Positions 1-11,335 of a stretch of DNA of 20,044 bases are shown here, piece after piece. This stretch comes from Micractinium sp. NFX-FRZ. Lineage: Eukaryota > Chlorophyta > Trebouxiophyceae > Chlorellales > Chlorellaceae. Location: assembly GCA_029339195.1 (NCBI GenBank), contig JAPTJF010000701.1:1-20044 (forward strand). Direction: 5' to 3'. A program made the translations under genes and the position numbers. Each line of letters begins with the position of its first letter. Position 1 is the first letter of the stretch. Below the pieces are notes generated by a model. That model did no database searches and was not told the origin of the DNA. It saw nothing but the letters and a program-made list of their open reading frames with translations.

Positions 1-190
1 GAGGGGGGCCTCTTGGTGACTGCTTTGGCATTCGTTCCACCACCAAGAGGGGGGGCTCTTGTGGGCAAGAGTGGTCATGCGGAGCGGCCGGTGGGGCAGC
101 AGCAAGAGGGGGGCCTCTTGGTGACTGCCGTTGCTTTGTTTCCACCACCAAGAGGGGGGGCTCTTGTGGGCAAGAGGGGGGGCTCTTGGT
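1..190. repeat. Tandem ~105-bp repeat with snap-back motifs
   Basis: Two copies of a ~105-bp unit begin at 1 and 106. They share the opening block (1-23 and 106-128), the CCACCACCAAGAG block and the GTCATGCGGAGCGGCCGG block. The second copy carries an extra ~16-bp snap-back. Each unit contains short inverted repeats: AAGAGG-GGGG-CCTCTT at 104-119, and AAGAG-G6-CTCTT at 45-60, 150-165 and 172-187. The array probably continues left of the window. No coding sense was found. It may be an intergenic satellite or part of the 3' region of an upstream gene. Confidence 0.8.
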
Positions 191-920
191 CATGCGGAGC
201 GGCCGGATCAAACCTGGCTTGAGCACTGCCGGGGGCGCGGGGCAGCAGGCAAGGCGGTGGAGCGCTATGTGTGGCGTCGTGGTGCAAGTCATGATGCCTC
301 AGCCAGGTTGAGCACCTTGGCAGCCTGTTCCCTCCCCACTGTCCCCTTTGACGACCGATGCCGGCCCCAACACCCAAGCACCTAAACCTGGTCGAGGCAG
401 CTGGCATGCCCTCCCAGCGCTGCCCCACACACTTTCCTCCCCTTGCCACATCAGCTTCACATGCGGATCATCCTGGTAGTACACTGCATCCACGTCAGTT
501 GCAGGGTTGCTGGACCGCCACACACATCATTTACACCCCCCAGCACCCAACCCCGGTGCACCTCCAGTGCCCTGCAGCCCTTTCTAGGAAAGCGCAACCC
601 AAGTACCGCGCAACCCCAATCTGTAGGCGGCTGTTTGTTTCAGGATAAGTGTGCACACTCCTCGGGGGATGGGCCGCCTTCCTGTGCTTGCGTGGGCGCC
701 CGCGGCCGTCTTGGTCGTCGCCGCTGCAGGTGGGCAGAACCTCTCGCTTGGTTTAGCCTGATACCGATGGAGAATTCGGTGCCATCGCTGCCAAGAAGTG
801 ACTGGAAGCAGGGTTGAGCGCTGGAAGCGGGAGGGGCCGGCCGCGACGCCGGCGCAGCAGGCGGTGCTTCCCTCGGCGCACCCCACCGCCAGCAAGGTTG
901 CGCACAGCCACAGTTCGGTC
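191..920. other. Intergenic region / 5' flank of the glycosidase-like gene
   Basis: No convincing exon was found on either strand. Frames are open only because of high GC and have no hydrophobic core or recognisable motif. There is no clear TATA box. The last part before 921 is probably 5' UTR: the reading frame of the next gene is closed upstream and has no ATG before 921. Confidence 0.5.
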
Positions 921-3900
921 ATGCTCTTGTGTTCGTTTAAGCGCCTGCTGTCTAGCCCCCTGGCTGCAGCATGCTTTGCTCTGGCCGCGGCCCAGCCTTC
1001 GCCGCTCGTGGAGATCAGCAGCAGCATTGTGCTGGCGGTGCCGTCCGACTACCTGCTGGATGGGCGGGGCCGCTCCAAGTGTATGGACATGGTGGACAGG
1101 TGGGACAAATGACACTAGGGGGTGTGGGGGCAGAAGGGGGTGGGGTCTGACGACTCTTGGGCAGGCGGCGGTACGGCGGCATGCAGCGGAAGGCGAGCGG
1201 GCACGGCGGTGCCGCAGCGCGCCATGGTGGCAGCGGTCTGCCCACCAGGGCATCCACTTGCTGCCTGCCTGCCCTGCCTGCCTGCCTCTTTCTCTGCCCT
1301 TGCAGAGCGTCCAACTACCGCATCAAGCGCCTGCAGATTGTGCCCACGCTGTTCTGGGTGGACGAAGGTGGGGAGGGGGGGAGCGGCGGCAGCTGCTGCG
1401 CGGCCGGTGCCAGCAGAGCAGCAGCGAGCGAGAGCGGCCTCCCCGCTCTACTTGGGGGCCGCCTCAACGTGCTGCGCTCCTGCCCTGCAGGCCCCCTGGA
1501 CCCTCCCCCCGGCTTTGACTCCTCCTGCAAGGGCCCCGAGTTCCTGGCCGGCTACTACTGCTACAACAGGTGGGCCCGACCCGCAGTTCTGCAGCAGGGC
1601 TGGCCCGTTCGAGAGCCGAGGGTTGTGGGCTTGAGCGCAACAGACGGGGGGCAGCACTGCCGTGGTTGCCTGCGCTTTCCCAGTTGCTTCTATGCCACTT
1701 CTTACGTGCGCGGGCCGCCCTCACATCAGCAGCAGCACTGCCCGCCCCGCTCCGCTCCCCGCTGCCAGGTTCAACGCCACCCGGGTGAAGCACTTCTGCT
1801 ACGACCGCGACGACTGCTCTGCGGCACCGCAGCGCTGGGAGATCGACCGCTTCCGGGACTCCCTCAAGGCCTGCATGCAGGCAAGCGCGGGAAACAACTG
1901 GCGGGATGATGCCAGCGGGCGGAAAGAGGCGGACAGCAACCACAGGCTTGTCTGCCGTCCTCTGCTGCTAGCTGCATTGCAACAGCTGTTGTGCTGCTTC
2001 TTGTCTACAGCTGCACAGCTGCCTATTTACGCCCCAACTTCGACACACGTGGTTTGGGCCCCCCACGCCTGCCTTGTTGCCCTCCTGTCCCTGTGCAGCT
2101 GGCCACCTCCAAGGGGCACGACCTGTCTGTCAACCTGCACGTCGACGACGCCACCAAGGGCGGGCTGGGCGGCTGGCGCAACACGCTCAACTTCAGCCCG
2201 TTGGAGCGCTACGGCGGCCTCAGGTGAGCGCTGCGCCGTCGGTGGCACCAGCAGGGGCAGCTGCACTTGGCTGCGCATGCAGAGTGTTGCACACATGCTG
2301 CGGGGACCTGGGGAATGAACTGCTTGCCAGGCAGGTAGGGTCCTGCTGGGTGGGGGCAGCGCCAGCGTGTGTCTGCTCGCCTCGCTCACTTCACCTCCCT
2401 CCCCCCTCTCCCCATCCCCGCCCTGCAGTTATGTGGAGGCGGTGCTGGACCCCATTGCTGACGCCATCGCTGGGGCGCTGCGCCCCGACACACAAGTCTG
2501 GGTGACGCTGCAGGGGGAGATGGGGGTGAGCAGAAGGCTGTCGTGCCTGCATTTTTTGTGGGTTGGCAATCGGGAGCCAGCAGGTTTGGGGCGGGCGGTC
2601 CACCAAACGCATTGCTAGCGGGCGGCAGCGCAAAGGGGAGCACCGTGTGCCCAGCACCCTGACAGCCCGCTGACGTGCACCCCCCCGGCCTCCTCACGCC
2701 TCGGTGGGGCGCCTGTGCCTGCGCCCCTCCTGCCGTCCCCCCGTGCGCAGGCCACCGTGTTCTTCCACCCCAAGGAGTGGCAGCAGGTGTCCGCAGGCGT
2801 GCGCTCACGCATCGCTGGCGGCGGCCAACCCAGCGGGTGCGGCTGAGCTGCTTTTGGCCTGCCTGCCTGCCTGCCTGCCCGCCTTGCCTGCACGCCTGCC
2901 TGCACGCCTGTCAATTTGTCTTCATGCTGCTGCTGCCTGTGAGGTAGTCACCTCCTTCCTAACCCACATTTGACGACCGCAGGCGCGTCTTCGTGGGGCT
3001 GGGCCTGAACAACGCCAAGCTGTGCGGTGAGCGGGGCAGCCGGGCTGCTTGATGACGGCTCCGCTGGCTGCTGTTGCTGCCAGCAGCACAGCCGCCTGCC
3101 AGGCCAGCCCGCGGTGTGCGCGCATGTGCACACATGTGCACGCCATCTGGCCTTCTGCCCGGCCGCCCCGCCAGGTGGCCCGTCCCGTCCCGCCCCTGCC
3201 CACCCGCCCGCGCAGGCTGCATCCTGGTGCCCATCATCGACCAGCGGGAATACCTGGCCAAGTTCCCCGCCGCCTTTGAGGCCGTCAAGTCAGGCAAGCA
3301 AGGCTGGCAGGGTTGCGGTATTCAGGACAGCGCGTGGGAGGCACGTGGAGAGAAGGGTGCAGTACGTGTGGAGGCAGGTGTGCTTGGAGGGCTGCCGCCA
3401 GCGTGTGCATGCATGCAGCCCGCCCGCCCTGCCGACGCACCCACCCTCCACATTGCTCTCTACAGCACTTGCACCCCACCCTACCCTCAGTGCCCCGCCC
3501 CCCAGCACCCCCCAGAGTTCGACCTGCCCTCCATCCGGGAGCTGCTGTACGCGGTGGACTATGTGGGCCTGAGCGCCTACATCCCGCAGGCCAACACCCG
3601 CTTCCAGGTGGGGTGTGGTGGGGTGGGGTTGTCCCTGGAGGGGCAGTGGGGTGGCAGCGTCGTGGTGCGGCCCTCATGCCTCAGCTGCCAACATGCATGG
3701 TGCCTCCCTCCCTGGCAGCTTGCATGCTTGCTTGCGGCAATGGCGGCAGGCAGCCCCAGTGCTGCCCACGGCAGGCATGCCGCCAAGCCTCACCAGCACT
3801 GCCCCCTCCCCCAGCCCCCGCAAGCGCTCCCCCCCCCCCGCAGCCGTGTGAGCTGGAGGGCCTCATGTCCCGACTGGACGAGGAGTTTGCCTTCTACGGC

Positions 3901-4975
3901 GTCACCCTCAAGGAGCTGCTGGCAGCGGGGAAGGAGATACACTGGTGCGTGTGCCTAGTGCTGGTGACAGACGGCCGGAGGGGGGTGTCCCTGGGGGGAT
4001 GGGAGTGGGGCGGCCCCGGCCCACGCTCTGAGCTGGGTGAGTGGCTGTGCTCAGGCAGCAGATGCGGGGTGGGCTGACAAACCGGCTGAACAAGGCATTG
4101 TGTGTGGCATGCAGGCTGGAGTTTGGGGTGGGCGGGGGCGTGTCCCCCACCGGCGACAAGAAGGCCACCACTGCCGAGGAGGCGGCCTACACGCCCTTCT
4201 TTGGTGAGCCGGCAGGCATGGGTGGGGGCAGCAGCACGGGTGGGCGGGTGAAGGTGGGGTGAAACGGTCTGCCCGCAGATGGTCACTGCCACCGCTTTGC
4301 TTTGCACGGCACACCTGCTGCCTGCACCCCGCACCCTGCCCCTCTCTGGATCCAGGCATGAGCGGCCCCTACACGCGCGCCAACGACCCCTTCCTGCTGT
4401 ACGACCTCTCCCGCCCCTCACCCGTGCGCGACTACGCCCGCTGGTTCTACAACCAGGCAAGGCGGCAGTTGCCAGGCGCCCGCTGCGCTGTGCTGTACCG
4501 TGCTGCGCTGCGCCCTGCCTGCCTCACTCAAGCCGTGCACTGTGCCACGACAAACTGTGCTTCCTCCCTCTCTGCCTTTCGCCCTCTGCAGACCGCTGCC
4601 TACCTGCGGCAGGGCGGGTGCGAGTACAAGGTGGCACACGTGTACATCTGGAACCTGCCGTCATGGGATGTGCAGGTGCGTGGGAGCGGGCTGGGGGGAG
4701 GGGACTGCGGTGGTGGGGAGGTATCGCTGCCTGTAAAGCTACAGAGTTGCAGAGGGCTGGGCTGTCCCTTGACCAGACCAGCGCCCCTACCACAGGGTCT
4801 CCCCCTCATTCAACAGGTTGTTCCCACCCTGGTGCGCTCAACCGCGCCCTGCTCCCCTGCCCCCTGCCCCTGCCCCTCCCAGGCGCTCTACCCGATCAGC
4901 ACCACCAGCGAGGGCAGCTACCGGGACCCAGCAATTGTGGCCACCATTGAGGCGCTCAACTCGGGCCAGGGCTAG
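921..4975 (+). CDS. Secreted glycoside hydrolase-like protein (clan GH-A type TIM barrel), 15 exons
   Basis: Exons: 921-1099, 1306-1367, 1491-1569, 1769-1880, 2099-2223, 2429-2525, 2751-2836, 2983-3026, 3216-3293, 3516-3607, 3844-3944, 4115-4203, 4356-4456, 4592-4675, 4883-4975. All phases match and give 473 residues. The start is the only in-frame ATG after the upstream stop and opens a signal peptide (about residues 1-24, LLSSPLAAACFALAAA). The mature protein has several cysteines, as expected outside the cell. Glycosidase-like landmarks are VWVTLQGEMG (Glu216, acid/base candidate), DYVGLSAYIP (302-311) and EIHWLEFG (Glu354, nucleophile candidate), spaced as in clan GH-A barrels. The family is not identified and the substrate is unknown; a cell-wall polysaccharide is a guess. 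Introns 4, 9 and 13 use GC donors. Intron 9 could instead use the GTCAAG site just upstream, which also keeps frame. Confidence 0.75.
1262..1290 (+). repeat. CTGC/CCTG microsatellite in intron 1
   Basis: Degenerate (TGCC)n tract inside the first intron of the glycosidase-like gene, just upstream of the pyrimidine-rich acceptor. Confidence 0.7.
2858..2911 (+). repeat. (TGCC)n microsatellite in intron 7
   Basis: Several CTGC/CCTG units, partly degenerate, within the intron separating the exon ending at 2836 from the exon starting at 2983. Confidence 0.75.
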
Positions 4976-5117
4976 CGGGGGCCAGCAGGCGGGCGGCTGT
5001 AGGCAGCTGGCACAGGCCGCTGGCTGGGCCTTCGGAGCCCGCAAGCAGCTGTGTGGGAATTGTTCAAAACTGTCGAGATGATCAAATTAATTAGCTGCCC
5101 ACCAAGGCACAGCACAA

Positions 5118-5122
5118 TGTAA
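5118..5122 (+). terminator. Candidate TGTAA poly(A) signal of the glycosidase-like gene
   Basis: TGTAA, the usual chlorophyte polyadenylation signal, lies 143 bases after the stop codon in a locally AT-richer stretch. The assignment is inferred from motif and position. Confidence 0.5.
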
Positions 5123-5314
5123 CCTCAGCGAGAGAGAGAAGCCGGGCAGGGGCAGGGGGCGGCAGCACGCCAGGAGGCGGCAGCCCCGCCTGACGGGATG
5201 GCCACGTGCCCCGTCGACCCACCCCGTGGGTCCTTACAAACCAGTTCTTGCATGTCAGCACTACTTTGTTGTCGTGGCCATGAGCAGCAGCCAATTACCG
5301 CCTGCTCATTCACT

Positions 5315-5336
5315 GCCGCCGCCGCCGCCGCCGCCG
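5315..5336 (+). repeat. (GCC)n microsatellite
   Basis: Uninterrupted GCC trinucleotides about 85 bases upstream of the channel start codon; likely 5' UTR or promoter. Confidence 0.85.
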
Positions 5337-5421
5337 TACCGCTCGCAGCACGCAGAGCAGGAGATGGCCCCTCTGATCACCGCGTCCGCCACTTCCGCAA
5401 TCCTCAGCGACTCACGGCACC

Positions 5422-7159
5422 ATGGATGGCGACGAGACCGAGCAGGCGCTCCTGCAGGTGAGCGCCTTCCGGCGCGCTCACGTTCCCCCGGCTGGGCAGG
5501 TTCTTGCAGCGCCCGTGCAGCGCTGCATGTGCCGGCGGGCGACCGCAGCTTTCGAGATGCGGTGGGGCGGGCCCCGACACGGCTAGGGTACCACTGCCGC
5601 CGGCCGCCCCTGTGCTCCTTGCGACCCCCTGTGTAGCACGCCGGCGCGGGATGCTTCACCCTGCCTGCCTGCGGGGCAGCCCATCCTGGCCACCCTCCCC
5701 CTGGCCCCTCGGCTGTGTTGTACCCTCACCCCTCCTCCCTTTCCGATCTCGTGATGCACAGGAGATGCATGCCCCCTGGGAGTATGCCAGCCAGCTGGAG
5801 CATGGCGGGGCCGACCCCACGCTGCTCATGGCCGACCTGCTGGCGTCACGGCAGGACGCGGTGCTGCGCACGCTGCAGGCCCAGGGGGTGAGAGCCTGGG
5901 GCGGAGTGCGGGGTGGCAGAACATAAGCAGGCGGTATGCACGCTGGCATGGGACGGTCCGCAGCATCTGCTCTTTGCTGTTTGGGGACGGCCGGGCCTGG
6001 GGTAACAGCGTGACTTGCAACCTGCCCGCGTGCCCCCAGCTGCGCTGCCTGCCTCTTCAGACCCAGCCCTGCCGCCCACTCCATCCACACCCGATGCAGC
6101 GTCAGCACGCTGCGCAAGTGCCACTCTTTCAAATGTGTTCCTAAATATGAATCGACCACCCCCCGTGCATCCACCCCTTCCTCCCCCACCCCCCCTCCTC
6201 CACCCCCTGGCCAGGTCAGCAAGCTGGGCGAGTTCCGCGCCCCATCTGACGCCGTGTACCCGGCATTCGGCAAGGACACCATCCTCACGCTGGGGAGCGC
6301 CAAGCGGGTCATCGATTACGAGACCGTGTGGGGGCAGCGCCTGCGGGAGGAGGCGCGCGGGCACAAGCCCACGGGTGGGTGGTGGGGTGGGTGGGGGCGT
6401 GGTGGGGTGGCAGGGGCGCTTCGAGGGGGAGAGAGAGAGACAGAGAGAGAGTAAGGGGCAGGGCGCCTGTGATGCGGCACCGGTGGGAGGGCCAGCGGTG
6501 TTTGTGTGTGTCACTGCCGCCAGCGGGCACGCACGGGACAGCAAGCAACCCTTACCTGCCTGGCCCGTCTCCGGCCGGCCCCTGCGCCTCCGCCTTGCGG
6601 CACCGCCCGAGCAGAGCGTGCCGCCCCCTCCCCCCGCGCTCACCCCGCCCCTCCCCGCCCTCACCCCGCAGGTTGGAGCAACGACGTGGTTGTTGAGGCG
6701 TTTGTGGTTAATGTGAAGGGCGCCGCCAATGCCGACCAGGATGGGCTGCTGCAGGTGCGGGCCGTGGCGGGGGCAAGCCCCGGCCAGGGCGGGGGTGCAG
6801 CTCTCGAGCGGTCCCCTTCCCGCAGCACTGCCCTTTTGCCAAAAGTGCCTACCCGGTCCTGGCGTGTTGCCGCCCCTGCCATGCCGCTGACCCGCTCCCC
6901 GCCGCTGCCGCGCGCCTGCCCCGGTCCCCCTGCCTCCCCCGCAGCCGCTGCTCAAGCGCTGGCAGGCGGGCGCGGTGGAGATGGCGGCGTTTGGGCTGCC
7001 GGCGGCGCAGGCGGTCATCGAGTTCAAGTGGGACACGTTTGCGCGGCGCCTTCTGTTCTGGGAGGTGGCCTTCTTCCTCTCATGGATCGCCTCCTTCTTC
7101 GCCTTCACTGTCCTCTTCCAGGTGGGGCGGGGGCTTGGGGTTACGATTGGTTGGGCTGG

Positions 7160-7191
<32 letters not shown>

Positions 7192-10100
7192 ATGGCAGTG
7201 CCGGCTGCTTGCAGGGCCAGCTGCCGCCCCAATGAACGAGAGCTCAAGCCCCCATTTGCTGACCACCTGCTTCCCCGCATTCTATCCCGCCTCCCCTCGT
7301 CCCCTGCCCCCCGCAGGACGAGGTGGAGAGCGCCAGCCTGGCGGACCTTCTGGCCACGGGGCGGGGCAGGGCCACGCTGCTGGCCGAGGGGGTGGCGCTG
7401 CTCACAATGGCACCCTTCCTGGTGAGGGAAGCAATTTCTTGAAGAAACGAAAGGACTGTATTTTTCAGAGGTGCAGGCAGCTGGCTAGCTGCCAGTGCCG
7501 TGCGGTGCAAGGCAGCGCAGCGCGGCGCTGTGCATGGGTGTGCTGTGCTGCGTTGCCACAGTGCAGCACACAGTACAGCACAGGCAGGGGTGGTTGAGCG
7601 GTGGAATGCGAGCACACAAGTACGAGCAGGCGTGCGCCGCCCCCACCACAACCACCCCACCGCTGGCGCTGCCCGCCGCCCGTGCAGGTGCTGGAGTGGG
7701 GCACCATCAAGGCCTACGGCGCTGGCTGGCTCAACGTGTGGAACGTGCTGGACGCCCTCACCTACGTGCTGCAGGCTAGTGGGCTGGCAGGGGGGAGGAG
7801 GGGCGTGGGGGGGCCTGCCTTCCTGCCTGCCAGCCCGCCTTTGCTGCTTCTGCTTGCTCCGCCCCTGGCAGGTACAGGGAGGGTGCCCACAGTCAGGGAG
7901 GGAGGGCCAAGGCGCGCGTGCCTGCCTGCCTGCCTGCCTGCCTGCCTTCCTGCCTGCCTGCCCGCCCGCTGTCATCACCTCTCCCTGCTCCGCCCCTGCC
8001 AGGTGCCATTGTCACAGGCATGGTGCCCACAATGCTACGGGTCGGGCAGGCCAGAGCAGCCCCGGTCCAGCAGGCCCGCAGCTCAGCGCCCGCCCCCCAC
8101 CCCGTCCCCTCCTCCTGCTGCCCCGCAGGTCACCATCTCCGTGCTGCACCTCACGCGCAACGTGCACAGCGGCTACCTCTCCATTGCATGCGCCCTGCAG
8201 TGCATCCTGCTGCTCTTCAGGTGGGGACAGGCTTCTCACGAGGGGCGGTGAAGGCGCACCCCGCTGTGCTGGCAGCCTCTGAGCCTGGCAGAGCTTTCGC
8301 GACGGTGGGTGCTACCTTGTGCCTGGGTCGCTAGCAGCCTCAGGTGGCCCAAGTGTGCTGCCTGGCCGCCTGCCCTCACTGGCCTGCTTGCCTGCACCGC
8401 TTCCCGCACCACTCGTTGCCCCCCATGCAGGCTGCAGTACTTTAGCCGCGTGTTCACAGCCACCCGCTTCGCCTTCCTGGAGGCAGGTGCGCGCCTGGGC
8501 GGCAGCGGTGGCAGCAGCAGCGGCAGGGTCCCAGCTAGATCAACCATTTTTCAACAATAGAAACATGTCTTTCTTTCAATTTACTAGCAATCTTGATAAT
8601 TTTAAATTGAAATCAGCACCGCAGTGCTGCTGGCATTTGCCTCGCGTGCCACGGCCTGTCCCCGGCACCCCACCCTGCAACCCCACAGTCCTCACCCTCT
8701 TGTGCCACCCGTCCCGCCCATGTCCCGCTTGCAGTCAAGGAGGCCATCAGTGCAATCAGCATCTACCTCTTCTTCATGGTGCTCGTCATCCTGGGCTTTG
8801 CGGGTGGGGCGGGGTGTGGTGGGGTGGGGCAGGGGCAGGGGTATGTGGGGGCGGTGCAGGCAAAGCACCGTTGCCGCAAGCACGTGCAGCGTTGGTGGAC
8901 GCCATTGAGTTGTGCACTTGCGAGGCGACCAGGCATGGGGATGGCAGCACCTGCCAACGCACCACCGCTGCCTGGGCCGCTGCCCACCCAGCAATGAAGC
9001 GCCCCTGTCCTCTGCCCTCCGTATACCCCTATCTGCAGTGGCCTTCCACGTCCTGTTCCGCAAGGACCAGAAGAGCGAGGTGCGGGGGGTGCCAGTGTGC
9101 AGGAAGCGAGCACCGCATGTTGCCGTGCTCACAACACGCGCATACCCGCCCCGCCCCTGCCTGACCCTGCCTGTTCGAAGGCACAACCCAACCTGCGCTG
9201 GCTCGCAGCAGTGCTCCTCACCACGTGCCTCCCGCGCCTCCCCCCCCCCCCCCCGCAGGAGTTCCGCACCATTGTGGACGCCTTCCTCACCATGTGGGCC
9301 AACCAGAGCAACCTGCTGGACCTGGGGCTCATGAGGTCCAGCCACAACCCGGTGGGGGGTGGGCGGCGTGGCGGGCAGGGTGTGGGGGGAGGGTGGGAGG
9401 GGGGACTGCAGTGTGCCGGAGCAAGCATGCCCTCCTTGCCCAGCCGACCTCGTTCATGCTGACACACACACTCTTTCTACTGCACCCCCGCCCCCCGGCA
9501 GGTCACCGCCGTGGCTCTGGCGGTGGCCTACTCCTTTGTCATGGGCATGGTGAGCCGCAGCGCCTGCCTGCGCCCGCCTTCTGTCGCCACAGCCCGCTGG
9601 GCTGGCGCAGACCGCCCGCGCCTGCTGGCATGCGCACCCTTGCTGCTTGCTGCTTGTTCCTGCCATTGCTGGGGGGCGCAGCCGCGATATGCGCGCTGGA
9701 CTGCGCAGTGTGCAGTGTGCTGGCCGTGCAAGGGCTGTGCCCTGCGCACACACACCGCCACGTGCCACCCAACCTGTGACTCCTCCCCGCAGGTCATTGT
9801 CAACATGCTCATCGGCATCATGTCCAATGCGCTGGAGCGGGTGAGGGAGGGCCGGGGGGGTCGGGGCTGTGGGGTGTGATTGCCATGCACTGCAGTGGCG
9901 GTGGTGGGGCAGGAGTGCAGGCGGTCCGCCTGGGCGGGCAGCTGCCCCCTTGCTTGTAGGATATCCCGCACACCTGCCTCACCCTCCCCCGGCTGGGGCC
10001 CCTGCCTTGGCCTACTCTCCCCCCCCCGGCAGACCTCCCAGCACGAGGGCACCAAGATGCTGCTGAACAAGGCGCAGATCATTGATGAGCTGGAGGCCAC

Positions 10101-11269
10101 GCTGCCCAGGTGTGTGGGTGCCACGTCAGTGGTAGTGTAGAGTTCTACTTGTGGGGGTGGGAGGTGGGGGCGGTGGGGCCTGGTGCCACGGCTTCTGGGG
10201 CGGCGGGGCAGCGGGCGCGGGCATCGGGTTGCGGGGGATGGATGGGGCTGGGGTGGCATGCTTGGGCGGAGGACATGTTGAGGGTAGTGGTAGGCCCCCC
10301 CTCAGTGCGCCAAGTTGGCCATGGCTTGGTTGATTACACAGCTGAGCTGGAAGGCCAGGTGAAGTGGGGTGGTGTGGAGTGGTGGCTGGGTTGCAGGTGG
10401 GGTTTGGCCTGGGAAGAGAGCGGGTCAGGGTGGCAGGTGTGGCTTGAGAGTCAGGGCAGAGGTGTCAAGGTGGCGTACCACCACGCTGCACATGCTGACT
10501 TGGGTACCACTCCACTGCACCCTGCTGCTGCCCCTCCCCATGCTCAGGTGGCTGGAGGACCGGCTGATGGGTCGCCCCGACTTCATCCACATCCTGCGCA
10601 TCGACCCCGACAGGTGGGGGGGCCCAGGTGGGGGTGGGGGTGTGTTTGCCCTGTTACCAGGAGCGGCCAGGTGGCAGGCATGCCAGTGCAGGCTGTCAAT
10701 GCCGCTGCACCGCACCCCTTCTTCCTTCCTTACTTCCTTCCTGTCACACCGCATGCGCTCCCACAGAGAGTCTGGATCTCTGCAGCTGAATCAGCGGACC
10801 TCACAGCGGCGAGCTGCCCTGGTGGTCGCCTCCCGCGCACCCTGCTGCCCGCCGCTCACCCTGCGCCCTGCTGCTGCCACGCTCCCCTTTGCACCCGCGC
10901 ACGCAGGCTGGACAAACCGGACCTGGCGTGCATGTGGGACGCCGCCCCGGCGGGCGGCGACGGCCAGGTGCGTGCGATGAGCACGCCGTGTGGGGGCGCC
11001 TCATGCAATGCATTGCCTGCACCCACGCTGGTGCTTGGGATGCCATCGTCTTCCCAGCGCTGTGCATGCTGCGAGCCAAGTACTGACAGGCATCTGTTGC
11101 TCACCACCACCCACTGCTGCTGCTGCTCCTGCAGGGCGGCGACAGCGCTGACGTGGCTGCCAAGCTGGAGGCGATGCAGCGCCAGCTGGACCGGCTGGAG
11201 GCGCTGCTGCTGGCGGCCACCGGCAGCAACGGCGGCGACAAGCCGGCTGCCTCCGCCACCAGCGGCTAG
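5422..11269 (+). CDS. TRP-like six-transmembrane cation channel, 18 exons
   Basis: Exons: 5422-5457, 5762-5887, 6215-6374, 6672-6754, 6945-7121, 7317-7421, 7688-7774, 8129-8220, 8431-8486, 8735-8803, 9039-9079, 9259-9351, 9502-9549, 9793-9840, 10033-10109, 10548-10613, 10907-10967, 11135-11269. Phases close to give 519 residues. The ATG has an optimal context (A at -3, G at +4). Predicted segments: S1 ~171-193, S2 ~215-234, S3 ~244-266, S4 ~274-303, S5 ~316-336, pore loop ~345-370 (FRTIVDAFLTMWANQSNLL), S6 ~377-402 ending VNMLIGIMSNALER, which resembles the TRP-family S6 end. A short coiled coil (~482-502) and a Gly/Ala/Ser tail follow. The ~135-residue cytosolic N-terminus shows no clear ankyrin repeats. 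The likely role is a non-selective or calcium-permeable channel of plasma or ciliary membrane; gating and subtype are unknown. Intron 7 uses a GC donor (CAG/GCTAGT). PKD-type is less likely because no large S1-S2 loop is present. Confidence 0.85.
7161..7189 (+). repeat. (TGCC)n microsatellite in channel intron 5
   Basis: About seven uninterrupted CCTG/TGCC units between the exons ending at 7121 and starting at 7317. Confidence 0.85.
7919..7965 (+). repeat. (TGCC)n microsatellite in channel intron 7
   Basis: Long TGCC tract with one TTCC interruption, inside the GC-AG intron 7775-8128. Confidence 0.85.
8534..8616. other. AT-rich island inside channel intron 9
   Basis: An ~80-bp block is strikingly AT-rich (for example TTGATAATTTTAAATTG) in a window that is otherwise very GC-rich, with sharp edges on both sides. 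It lies wholly within the intron 8487-8734. It has no recognisable coding sense in any frame. It may be an organelle-derived insert or a remnant of a mobile element. Confidence 0.8.
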
Positions 11270-11290
11270 GTGCAGGGAGCGAGTGGAGGC

Positions 11291-11335
11291 AGCGGAAGCA
11301 GGGGCAGCGGGAGCAGGGGCAGCGGGAGCAGGGGC
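11291..11335 (+). repeat. Three 15-bp tandem repeats just after the channel stop codon
   Basis: Unit AGCGGGAGCAGGGGC is repeated three times (the first copy has one A for G). It begins 22 bases after the TAG stop, in the presumed 3' UTR. Confidence 0.9.

Larger units (their letters stand above)
4976..5421. other. Intergenic: 3' UTR of the glycosidase-like gene and promoter side of the channel gene
   Basis: No exon was found. It holds the TGTAA motif at 5118, a CCAAT pentamer at 5291-5295 and a (GCC)7 tract at 5315-5336. The (GCC) tract is probably in the 5' UTR of the channel gene, whose ATG is at 5422. No TATA box is evident. Confidence 0.55.

Noticed and set aside
1..190. CRISPR-like array
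   Set aside because: Only two ~105-bp units, no short repeats with unique spacers, and a eukaryotic context.
5846..7108. 420-residue open frame on the minus strand across the channel gene
   Set aside because: Shadow of high GC and codon bias: it runs through the channel's exons and introns alike, has no domain sense, and the + strand exons in the same stretch encode a channel helix.
7775..8128. Extra exon in channel intron 7 (a short open stretch after CCAG at ~8003)
   Set aside because: It would insert hydrophilic, poorly matching residues into helix S3; direct joining of 7774 to 8129 keeps phase and a normal S3.
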